This document shows, piece by piece, positions 9,318-17,437 of a stretch of DNA of 64,000 nt. Below the pieces are notes generated by a model. The model was not told where the DNA came from. It was given only the letters and a program-made list of their open reading frames with translations, and did not search any database. Source of the DNA: Nitrospira_D sp035465795 (GTDB lineage: Bacteria; Nitrospirota; Nitrospiria; Nitrospirales; Nitrospiraceae); the NCBI RefSeq assembly GCF_049546785.1, contig NZ_JBMWAN010000003.1, positions 372,001-436,000 on the forward strand. Reading direction: 5' to 3'. Every line of letters starts with the position of its first letter. The stretch's first letter is position 1. A program made the translations under genes and the position numbers.

Positions 9318-9695
9318 GTGGCGACGTTTAGACCGGGCCAGCCGATCATAACGGACCAACCGTTTATCGATGTGGATGCCGGCTTGTCCGTGGGGACCCA
9401 TCGGTTTCAGTTGGTGGTGGTGGATGCACAGGGGAATCGGAGCGCTCCGGATATCCGGACGGTGACGGTGTTCAGGCTGACGATTCCTACGCCGACCGGC
9501 CCGATCGGTCCGGTGATTCCGATTGATCCCGTCAGCCCGACCAGCCCTGTGAGTCCGATCGATCCCACGATCCGGATCACGCCGATCACGCCGATCGGGA
9601 CGATCACCGCCACGCCGATCCAACCGGTGCGGAGTCCGCAGGGGGCTGCGAAACCGCAAACCCGGAAACGTCCGCGAAAAGGAGAAACGCAATGA
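9318..9695 (+). CDS. PKD C-half protein with Pro/Ile-rich basic tail
   Basis: This 125-aa product starts at GTG 9318 with TAGGAG at 9306-9311, which includes the stop codon of the gene before. Residues 1-52 (MATFRPGQPIITDQ, then LSVGTHRFQLVVVDAQGNRS) match the C-terminal half of a PKD/Ig domain and parallel the start of the previous protein. From about residue 56 the chain becomes a Pro-Ile-Thr repeat with Pro roughly every third residue (TPTGPIGPVIPIDPVSPTSP). It ends in a basic patch, TRKRPRKGE. Its stop overlaps the next start in ATGA. The stalk-like tail suggests a fibre, linker or surface-contact element. Confidence 0.6.
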   Translation: MATFRPGQPIITDQPFIDVDAGLSVGTHRFQLVVVDAQGNRSAPDIRTVTVFRLTIPTPTGPIGPVIPIDPVSPTSPVSPIDPTIRITPITPIGTITATPIQPVRSPQGAAKPQTRKRPRKGETQ

Positions 9696-10573
9696 GTCTG
9701 GAACTGGATCCCCTGGCGAAAGCGCAAGCCCAAGGCGATTCGCAGGACCGTGTCTGGTACGCCACTGGGGTGTTGCTCGATGCGGAGGATTTTCTCGACG
9801 AGCAAACCTATCACCGGGGCAGGCTGGCGCGGGCGCTGGCCTATTTGTACGGCAGCGGAACGGTCGCGGGATTGCGTGTGGCCTGGGAGCCGGCCGTGGC
9901 GCCCGGCGCCGATCCGTTGCTGCCGGACGGGCAGCCCGAGCGGATCAAGGTCGAGCCGGGATTGGCGATCGACCGGCTAGGGCGGTTGATCGAACTGCCG
10001 CGTACGGTCTGTCTCAGGCTGAATCGCTGGTACGAGGCGCAAACCGACGACGATCTGGTCCAGGGGTTTCACGGCGCCCCCTTCGAGGGCGTGGTGGTCG
10101 ATGTGTTCCTGACCTTTGTCGCCTGCGAGCGGGGAAAGACGCCGGCCTTCGCGTCGGGACCCTATGACGCGTTGGATCCGGTCGTGCCCTCGCGCATCCG
10201 GGACGGCTATGCCGTGACGCTGGTGATCCGGAAGGAGGCCGATCCCCCGGTGCCGGTCAATCAGTGGCCGGACGTGTCGGGCATCGCCGATCCGGCGACG
10301 CGCGCGGACACGATTCGCCAGACGGTCTTCGGAGCTTGGCGGGAGGGCACGCAGTGGCAGGAACTCGACGGCAAGCTGGCGCCGCTGGTGGAGCATGCGG
10401 CGGGACAGGATACGACGGCCGTACTGCTGGCGCGGTTGGTGCTGCCCGCCACGCAGGCCTCCGCGTCCGCCAGGCCGCAACGAACCGATGGAGCTTCCGT
10501 GAACGTGGATAACAACATCCGCCCGATCGTGTTCAATCCGGGACGGTGGGCGGGGGAGGAACGACATGTTTGA
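9692..10573 (+). CDS. CIS-locus structural protein, repeated module copy 1
   Basis: The 293-aa protein carries near its N-terminus a module shared with the next two genes. It begins around an aromatic-Gly start (WYATGVLLDAEDFLDEQTYH), passes through GSGTVAGLRV and ends in IKVEPGLAIDRLGRLIELP. The rest is beta-rich with no known catalytic motif. AAAGGAGA at 9678-9685 supports the ATG, which overlaps the previous stop. I do not recognise a named family. From its place between the gpI-like group and the ATPase, and from the duplication, it is probably a peripheral baseplate, collar or fibre-attachment component. Confidence 0.6.
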   Translation: MSLELDPLAKAQAQGDSQDRVWYATGVLLDAEDFLDEQTYHRGRLARALAYLYGSGTVAGLRVAWEPAVAPGADPLLPDGQPERIKVEPGLAIDRLGRLIELPRTVCLRLNRWYEAQTDDDLVQGFHGAPFEGVVVDVFLTFVACERGKTPAFASGPYDALDPVVPSRIRDGYAVTLVIRKEADPPVPVNQWPDVSGIADPATRADTIRQTVFGAWREGTQWQELDGKLAPLVEHAAGQDTTAVLLARLVLPATQASASARPQRTDGASVNVDNNIRPIVFNPGRWAGEERHV

Positions 10574-12119
10574 CGCAAGCAAGGGATCACGGCGTGAAGT
10601 CATCGATCAGGATGAGCGGGAGCGGCTGCTGGCGTCGAACACGCTCTTCGTGGACACGCGCCGCCGGAGGCCCAAGTACTTCGACGGGCGGTTTCTCACC
10701 GCGCGGGATCTGACCAGGGATCAAACCTATTTCCTGACCAGGCAGGCCGATTTGGGCCGCTCGATGGGAGCGGGCGTGGTCACCGGATTGATGGTGGAAG
10801 AAGGCGAGACCGCGACCTCCCTCCACATTCAGCCGGGGCTCGGCGTGACGCCCAGCGGCGAGATTGTATCCGTTCCGTCGCGGTTGACGCTGGACCTGGC
10901 GGACATTCCCTCGGCGCAACGGCTGAATGCCGCGCTGGGGCTGAGCCTGCGGCCGCTCGATCCGGCCAGAAGCCGGTCGGGTCTCTTTGTGCTGGCCTTG
11001 CGGCCGGTCGAATTCACGGCCAATCCCATTGCCTCCTATCCCACCTCCATCACGGGGCCCCGTTCCGTCGAAGACGGCGAGATCATCGAGGCGACGGCGG
11101 CGACGTTGATTCCGTTCCCCGACGAAGGGGATGCGAGCGAATGGAACCGGCGGCGTTCCCGCGTCGCGCATCAGGTGTTTGTGGAGCGGGCGACACGCGG
11201 GTTGCCGGCCGGCGTGCTGCCCCTGGCGATGGTTGCGGTGGACCGCAACATCATTCAATGGCTCGATCCGTTCCTCGTCCGGCGGGAATTGGCCGTCTGG
11301 CAGGGCGAGGTGCTGGGCCTGGGATTGGGGACCAAAGCGTTGCGGTATGCCCAAGTGCAACAGTATGAAGCGCAGCTCCAGGATGTCTTGCGGGATCGCG
11401 GGACGCGCGGGCAGCGGTTCGCGGCGGCGGATCATTTCCTGGCCCTGCCGCCGGTGGGCCGTCTTCCGCTGGCCTCCATCGATCTGACCGATTTTTCGCA
11501 GATTTATTTTCCGCCGGAAATCGAGGTGGAACTCTCCGTGATTCCGGACGACGAGGTCCCGGTGTTGCTGGAGGAGAGTCTCATTCTGCCGCCGATCGAT
11601 CTGACGCTCAGCGAGAACGAACAGGACTCGACGTCGGTGTTGATTCTGGTGCCGGTGGATCGCACCAGGCTGGATGAGTTGAAGGCCAGGCTGACGACGA
11701 TTCGCCGTCCGTTCAAGGTGGCGGCCCCTGGTTTGGTGGCCAAACGGTCCCCGCTCGAATTGCTGCAGGGGCTGCGGTTACCGCGCCTGGCGCTGCCGAC
11801 GGCGCCGGTGAGCAATCCGCAGGACGCGGCCTGGCGCGAGGCGGTACAACTGGCCGCCGGTGCCGCGACCGGCTTGCTTTGGTATGTGCGCCGCCGCAAC
11901 CTCTCGACCAGTGCGGAGGGGGCTGGGACGGCCGTGCCCTTGTCATTGGTCGTACAGCCACCGGTCGGTCCGACCGGCCTCGGGGTCGCGACCGCGCCGA
12001 TTCTTAGCGGGATTTCTCCGATCACGGATATCAGGCCGATCTCGCCGGTCGTCCAGCCAAGTCGTACGGCGGCGCCCAGCAAAGCTCGACGCAAGTCCAC
12101 GCCGCGCAGAAAGGGGTGA
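10566..12119 (+). CDS. CIS-locus structural protein, repeated module copy 2
   Basis: This 517-aa protein has the shared module at about residues 37-115: KYFDGRFLTARDLTRDQTYF, GAGVVTGLMV and LHIQPGLGVTPSGEIVSVP. A long mixed region follows, with VHQ-type acidic strands around residues 300-390. The C-terminus is a Pro/Ile-rich tail (ISPITDIRPISPVVQP) ending in the basic patch KARRKSTPRRKG, like the tail of the 125-aa protein encoded at 9318. GGGGGAGGA at 10552-10560 supports ATG 10566, which overlaps the previous stop. No enzyme motif is visible. It probably serves as a structural or receptor-contact part of the particle. Confidence 0.6.
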   Translation: MFDASKGSRREVIDQDERERLLASNTLFVDTRRRRPKYFDGRFLTARDLTRDQTYFLTRQADLGRSMGAGVVTGLMVEEGETATSLHIQPGLGVTPSGEIVSVPSRLTLDLADIPSAQRLNAALGLSLRPLDPARSRSGLFVLALRPVEFTANPIASYPTSITGPRSVEDGEIIEATAATLIPFPDEGDASEWNRRRSRVAHQVFVERATRGLPAGVLPLAMVAVDRNIIQWLDPFLVRRELAVWQGEVLGLGLGTKALRYAQVQQYEAQLQDVLRDRGTRGQRFAAADHFLALPPVGRLPLASIDLTDFSQIYFPPEIEVELSVIPDDEVPVLLEESLILPPIDLTLSENEQDSTSVLILVPVDRTRLDELKARLTTIRRPFKVAAPGLVAKRSPLELLQGLRLPRLALPTAPVSNPQDAAWREAVQLAAGAATGLLWYVRRRNLSTSAEGAGTAVPLSLVVQPPVGPTGLGVATAPILSGISPITDIRPISPVVQPSRTAAPSKARRKSTPRRKG

Positions 12120-12123
12120 GCGT

Positions 12124-15100
12124 ATGATTGACCGTCTGGCTGAATCGCTCAGAGGCCGACAACCTGTCCGTCCGATTCAGCGGCCGTTCCCCGGCGAATC
12201 CGCTTTGGGGATCAGCCCGCCGCTCGATCGGACAGTCGATCCCCTGTGGAACAGGCGCGCCAACCTCTACACGGGGCGCAGTCTCAGCGACACCATTCTC
12301 ACCGTCGAGCAAACCGGCCGGGCCGGTCATCTGGCGGCCAGCGGGGCCATGCTCTCAAGCGGGACGGTGCAGGGGCTGGACGTGGCCCTGGAGAGGAATC
12401 AGGGCGGCGACATTCTCGTGCTCTTGCCGGGATTCGGGCTGACCTCAACCGGTGAGGATGTCGTGGTGGCCACGCCGCAGCGGATTCCTGTCCAGGATAT
12501 TCCTGTCATCGTGCCCGGCCTGGCCAGCGGTGATGCGCCGGTTGGACGCAGGCTTGGCGAGCTGTTGGCATCGGGCGAGCCGGTCGCCGGCGTGCTGGTC
12601 CTTCAACCGGTCGTCGTCGAGCAGGTGGTCGATGCCGATCCGACAGATCCCTGCGAGCAGGATCCGCAGAACTTCGCCTTCGAGGATTGGCAAATCGTGG
12701 ACGGCTGCCGGCTCTGTTGCGTCCTGTGGGAGGACTCATGGGTGCCGCGTCCGGCGTTCGATGGTCAATGGCGCAACCGGCTGGCCCATACCTTGTTCGA
12801 CTGGGAACAGCGCCATCCCTCGACTGAAACGCCTTGGAGCGCCGTCGGGTTGCCGATCGCGCTCGTCGGCGGGCAAGGGGGAGCGGTGTCTTTTCTGGAT
12901 AGTGCCGCGGTGGTGCGGATGGGCGGCAAACGTCTCTTCCGGCAAGGACTGTTGGCGCAGGCCGGCACGCCGTTTGTGTGGCAGGCGCGCCTGCAGCAGT
13001 TCGCCGAACAAGTGGCCGAAATGCAGGCGGAGTCGGTGCCGATCTCGGCGATCGCGCAGGCCTGCCGGTTTCTGCCGCCGGCGGGACTTCTGCCGAAAGA
13101 CGCGCTGACCGTTGGGGCTGTGGCCGGAAGTACCAGGCCCTGGACCAACCGGTTTTTCCCCCCGGGCTTTACCGCCGATCTTGCGCCGATTCCGGTCGAA
13201 CAACTGGATGCGCTCATGACGGCCTGCGCCCCCTTGGCGCCGCTGGATATGACTCGTCCCGAGCGTGTGCGGGTTTTCGTGCCTGTTCCGCAATCCTCCT
13301 TCGAGCCGGATTTGCTGCGCGTGGCGCAGGTGGATCAGGAATTTCAAAACACGATCGACCGGTTTGTCGAAGTGCGCGGGAAGTGGTTGCGACGGCGCAC
13401 CGATTTGCGTGACATCGCCAGCGCTTTCAATCAGGCGATCAGGGGCGTTCCGCTCACCTACGCGACTCCGGACCCGGAGGCGCTGGAGACGGAAGCGGTC
13501 GCGGACGATCCGTTGCTGGGGACTGAAGGGCCCTTGGCGCAGCCGGAGGCCACATATGGGACGACGGGGACCCGGACGCCAACCGGCGCACCGGCCTATA
13601 CCGTGACGGCCTTTGAAGCCCTGCGAACCGCGCTGGACACTTCGACTCCGTTGAGCGACGCGGAGGTGGCGGAACTGCCGATGCGGGGGCTGTCCCCGTT
13701 CATCGAGTTTCTGGAAGGCAAGATCCGCCGGGCCAATGATTCGGTCGACCTGGGATTCCTGCAGATCCAGACCAATATCTACCGCATGCGCCAGTTGATG
13801 CTGGGGAGCGCCGCGGCCAGCCGGCTGGTCACGTCGCCGGCGCTGGCTTCGATCGCGCAGGGGGAAAGCGCGTTGGCGACCCGCGAGGACCTGGAAAACT
13901 TCCTCAAAACAAGCGGCGGCACGGTTCCCGGGTCTGGGCCGGTGCCAACCCGCGCCATTGACACGAGGGCCGGCGCCGCGTTCCGCACGGCAGCGCCGGA
14001 GGGGCCGACGCCACAAGGGGTGAAGGCGTCGAGCGCGATCCGCAGCGGGGCCGGGCTTTCGTCTGGCTTGTCGGGGGTGTCCCTCAGCGCAGGTCTCTCG
14101 ACGGTGGCGGACAGCACGCTGGATCGCGGCCCGCAAATCGCCACTGTTGCAGGGATTGCGGGAACCCTTGAACTGGCGGCAACACCGTCGCTCGCGGAGA
14201 TCCTCAAGGCGGAGTCCGGCGGGACGGTCTTGCGGCAAGGTCTCGTCGAAAAAACCGCGAATGTGCAGGACGTGTTGGAGCAGGCGCCGATCGTCGGCAA
14301 GCCGCTCGATTTCCGGACCGTGTCCGTCGCCGAACGGCTGAAGGAACCCCCGGCTCCCGAGGCCAAGAATTTCAGCGTCGCGGCAAAATTCGACGTAGTG
14401 TCGAGCTTGACGCAAATCGATCTGAATCTCGACGACGTCCGGATTCCCGGGTTCCTGGAGACGCGAGACGGCGTACGGATGCCGGTCGAGAAGACGGTCA
14501 AAGAGATTCGCGACGGCAATCTGGCCGGGCAGATTCTGCAAGGGGTGCACGATCCCGATCCGACGGACGGCGATGAAGGCGCCTTTTTCTCGGCGGGCGT
14601 TCGTGCCGTGGATCATGGCGTGGCGACGCTGCGGATCATCGAAGGCAGGATCGCCGGCTACCGCCAGGCGATCGCCCAGTGCCAAGCGGCGCTGACAACC
14701 TTGCGGAGGATGGCGGCACAGGTCGACCAGCGGCTGGGCGTGGTGGGCCAGGAACTGGCCGAGGCACGGCATGATGTGGGTGTCGCCCGTGCCTTGCTGG
14801 CGGAAGAAGCGGCCCGAGTGCAGGCCATCAACGACCGGCGTGAACGGATACTCCGCGAACAGGTGCCCTTCTATGCGTTTGTGCGGCCCCGCCAGACGGC
14901 CGCGCTGACCGACGTGCCGGTGCGTTCGCTGGATCCCGGACTGGCGGAGTCTCCCGTGCCGGCTTGCCTGGCCGGTCATGAGGACATGCCGCAGGAATTG
15001 CGCGCGATGGTGGCCCTGTTCCGGCAGGCGCCGGTCAAGTGGTTCCCGCGCTTCCCGGGGTTGCTGGAAAAGCTGGATCGCGTGGATCTGCTGCAGCGTA

Positions 15101-15960
15101 CCATCGTGGAAGCGAAGACGAACGCGCAGGCCCGCACCGCCGTCGAGGATGGCCTGTCGTTCGCGGTGTCGTCTGGCGCCGTCGACCGGCTGGGGCAAAG
15201 CGTCAGCGGGGTCTATGCGGCGCAGCGCGCGGTGGTGGCGGAACGGCGCCTGGATCTCGTTCGCTTCGACGCCGGTGCGCTGGCGAGCGCCAGTTGGACT
15301 CAGACCCTGAGTCATGCGCGGGAATTGCTCTCGTTGGGCGATCTGTTGGAAGGGCGCCACGGGCAGGCCGATGTGACGACGCAGGCGTCGCGGGAACTGG
15401 CCGATATGACGAACGTGGGGGCCTGCCTCTATGCGCAGTTCGGCGCGGTGCGCCCCGTCCTGCGGCTGGAATGGGCAGAACGGCTCAGTCAGTTCGATGC
15501 GCCGGCGAATCTGCGCAACCTGTCGACCTTGCCCCGGTGGGGCGAGGTGGAACCCCTAGCGCGCCGGTCGATGCAAACGCTGGTGGATTGGCTCTATGGG
15601 CGGGTCGATGCAAGAAACACGGAGGCGGTCGGGCTGATGCACGATCTCATCCGGATGTGTCTCCTGCTGGCCAGCCATGCCCCAGTCAATCAGATTATCG
15701 CGGGGCACGTCAAACAGCCGACCACCGTGAAGCCCGGAAGCCGTGTGCCGCTGGTCATCAGCCCGGGCGCGGTTCGAGTCGGCATGCAGGTGTCTCTGTA
15801 CGCCGGCACGCAGGTGGTCGCGCAAGGGCTGGTCGAAGATGTCGGCGATCGGCAGGCCGTCGCCCATGTCCTCCAGACGGCCCTCCCGGCGGTGACGCTG
15901 TCGGCGCAGGCCGTGGCGCATTTCAGTCAGACGGCAACGGCGTTCGTTCGCGCCCGGTGA
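12124..15960 (+). CDS. very large CIS-locus protein, repeated module copy 3
   Basis: The 1278-aa protein carries the third, most diverged copy of the module at about residues 47-125 (LYTGRSLSDTILTVEQT, SSGTVQGLDV, LLPGFGLTSTGEDVVV). The middle is Ala/Thr/Gly-rich and low in structure (about residues 440-760). A long heptad-like helix follows around residues 840-915 (QCQAALTTLRRMAAQVDQ, then AEEAARVQAINDRRERIL). The C-terminal 300 residues are largely helical and end in a small beta domain. I chose ATG 12124, five bases after the previous stop. An open frame extends upstream but overlaps the neighbour in another frame. It could be a fibre, cage or tape-like part; no named family is recognised. 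Confidence 0.6.
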   Translation: MIDRLAESLRGRQPVRPIQRPFPGESALGISPPLDRTVDPLWNRRANLYTGRSLSDTILTVEQTGRAGHLAASGAMLSSGTVQGLDVALERNQGGDILVLLPGFGLTSTGEDVVVATPQRIPVQDIPVIVPGLASGDAPVGRRLGELLASGEPVAGVLVLQPVVVEQVVDADPTDPCEQDPQNFAFEDWQIVDGCRLCCVLWEDSWVPRPAFDGQWRNRLAHTLFDWEQRHPSTETPWSAVGLPIALVGGQGGAVSFLDSAAVVRMGGKRLFRQGLLAQAGTPFVWQARLQQFAEQVAEMQAESVPISAIAQACRFLPPAGLLPKDALTVGAVAGSTRPWTNRFFPPGFTADLAPIPVEQLDALMTACAPLAPLDMTRPERVRVFVPVPQSSFEPDLLRVAQVDQEFQNTIDRFVEVRGKWLRRRTDLRDIASAFNQAIRGVPLTYATPDPEALETEAVADDPLLGTEGPLAQPEATYGTTGTRTPTGAPAYTVTAFEALRTALDTSTPLSDAEVAELPMRGLSPFIEFLEGKIRRANDSVDLGFLQIQTNIYRMRQLMLGSAAASRLVTSPALASIAQGESALATREDLENFLKTSGGTVPGSGPVPTRAIDTRAGAAFRTAAPEGPTPQGVKASSAIRSGAGLSSGLSGVSLSAGLSTVADSTLDRGPQIATVAGIAGTLELAATPSLAEILKAESGGTVLRQGLVEKTANVQDVLEQAPIVGKPLDFRTVSVAERLKEPPAPEAKNFSVAAKFDVVSSLTQIDLNLDDVRIPGFLETRDGVRMPVEKTVKEIRDGNLAGQILQGVHDPDPTDGDEGAFFSAGVRAVDHGVATLRIIEGRIAGYRQAIAQCQAALTTLRRMAAQVDQRLGVVGQELAEARHDVGVARALLAEEAARVQAINDRRERILREQVPFYAFVRPRQTAALTDVPVRSLDPGLAESPVPACLAGHEDMPQELRAMVALFRQAPVKWFPRFPGLLEKLDRVDLLQRTIVEAKTNAQARTAVEDGLSFAVSSGAVDRLGQSVSGVYAAQRAVVAERRLDLVRFDAGALASASWTQTLSHARELLSLGDLLEGRHGQADVTTQASRELADMTNVGACLYAQFGAVRPVLRLEWAERLSQFDAPANLRNLSTLPRWGEVEPLARRSMQTLVDWLYGRVDARNTEAVGLMHDLIRMCLLLASHAPVNQIIAGHVKQPTTVKPGSRVPLVISPGAVRVGMQVSLYAGTQVVAQGLVEDVGDRQAVAHVLQTALPAVTLSAQAVAHFSQTATAFVRAR

Positions 15961-15967
15961 GGTTGGC

Positions 15968-17437
15968 ATGCCCGTTGATGCCGCACGTCGCATCAGAACC
16001 GCCCGGCTCAGGGGAAGCTCCGAGCCGTTGATCCGCCGCGGGGCACTGCTGCTGGAAGACGCCCTGCGAACGGCTTCGCTTCCGGGAACAGACCGTGAGC
16101 GGGTCTTGCTGATTCGATCTCTCTCGTTGGGCGTGCTTCGTCCGGAGAAAAGCGCGGCGTCGGTCGCGCGTCAACTTGAACAACGAGTCGCGGAGCTTGC
16201 ACTCCATGCCGTCCATGGCGCTGATTCTCGCGCGGCGGACGCGCAGGCCGTGTTCTTTTATGATCGGCTCGATGCCGTGGTTTCATTGATTCAGCGGCTA
16301 GCGCAGGGCCATTCCAGTGATGGCGGGCGAGCCTGGTTTTGGCGTTCAGCGGTGCCGGGTTGGCGGCCTGGTGGGACGTCTGTACAAACCGGACGTGTGC
16401 TCCTCGGGTATCTGATCAATCTGGACACCGGTTTGCGATCGTTCGTCCAGGGCTTTCAGCGTCTCGTCGCATCGCGCAGCCTGGATGTGATCCTGCAAGC
16501 GGTGCAAGAGCAGGACGGGCCGATGTTGCTGCAACGATGCGGGTGGGGAGGCGCGGATTGGGCGTCGGGTTCCGTTTCGGGTGCCCATGCTGCGATCCGT
16601 GCCGTGCCGCTCCCGCGCGTCTGGCAATCTGCGCTTATCCCGTGGATCGCACGATGGGGGGCGTCGGATCCCAGATCCCTGTGGCTCGTTGCGGTGGCTG
16701 TGCAGAGCTGGCGTCCTGAGGGCGCAAGGTACTCGGAGGTGCTTAGCGAAGCACGGGCCCTGCTCCGGACGATAGCCGGTTCGATTCACGGCCCTCTCCC
16801 GGCGCCATCTCCAGATGACCCGTTTCTGCAGTCAGTATCCGCTGAAACAGGAGAAGCCGGTCATGCGGATGAGCCGGCGGTTCCGGAAGCGTCCCGTCAG
16901 CTGGAGGGCGTGCCGGTCTACACGCCTCACGCGGGATTCTGGTTCCTGATCCCGTTGCTGGTGCGAGCAGGATTCGGCCGCGCCATTCAGGACCATCCGG
17001 AATGGATCGATGCCCAGATGCCGCGGCGTCTCCTACGGTCGCTCGCGGAGCGGCTGGCGATTCCCCCGGACGATCCTGTGTGCCTGTGGCTGTCGGATGA
17101 AGCGGAGGTTGTTTCCGAACCTGTCGATCATGAGCGTGAGGGAATTGCGGGCGATGAGGTTGATGCCCTTATAGGCCAATGGCGAAAGGCTCTGCGGCGC
17201 TGGTGCCGGATCGAGGCCCGGCTGGGGCTGCACAGTGTTGTTCATCGTCCAGGATGGGTGTCATTGAGCAGGACCCATGTCGAGGTCCGGATGCCGTTGA
17301 GCGATATAGATCTCCGCATCCGTCGAGCGGGCCTCGATATCGATCCGGGATGGGTGTCTTGGCTGGGACAGGTGATCCGTTTTTCCTATGACGCCGAAAG
17401 GAGACCGCATGGGACCGGTGGAATCGCTGGGCGTTGA
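15968..17437 (+). CDS. possible CIS tape-measure-like protein
   Basis: This 489-aa protein directly precedes the ATPase gene and overlaps its start by 29 bases. Features resembling the CIS tape-measure family (the Afp14-related CIS_TMP type) are VYTPHAGFWFLIPLLVRAGF around residues 317-336, where family members carry a hydrophobic 'naGlvLl.PFl' block, and a terminal segment IRRAGLDIDPGWVSWLGQVI near residues 452-471. The match is by pattern and position only. The N-terminus has Arg-rich helices. If correct, it would set the length of the tube lumen. At under 500 residues it would imply a fairly short particle. Confidence 0.5.
   Translation: MPVDAARRIRTARLRGSSEPLIRRGALLLEDALRTASLPGTDRERVLLIRSLSLGVLRPEKSAASVARQLEQRVAELALHAVHGADSRAADAQAVFFYDRLDAVVSLIQRLAQGHSSDGGRAWFWRSAVPGWRPGGTSVQTGRVLLGYLINLDTGLRSFVQGFQRLVASRSLDVILQAVQEQDGPMLLQRCGWGGADWASGSVSGAHAAIRAVPLPRVWQSALIPWIARWGASDPRSLWLVAVAVQSWRPEGARYSEVLSEARALLRTIAGSIHGPLPAPSPDDPFLQSVSAETGEAGHADEPAVPEASRQLEGVPVYTPHAGFWFLIPLLVRAGFGRAIQDHPEWIDAQMPRRLLRSLAERLAIPPDDPVCLWLSDEAEVVSEPVDHEREGIAGDEVDALIGQWRKALRRWCRIEARLGLHSVVHRPGWVSLSRTHVEVRMPLSDIDLRIRRAGLDIDPGWVSWLGQVIRFSYDAERRPHGTGGIAGR

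Noticed and set aside
12736..15360. An 874-codon open frame on the minus strand opposite the 1278-aa protein, and similar long minus-strand frames at 588-1466 and 4524-6203.
   Set aside because: They are antisense shadows caused by high GC. Their translations are Arg/His/Pro-rich without family motifs, and the + strand genes are clearly coding and tightly spaced.
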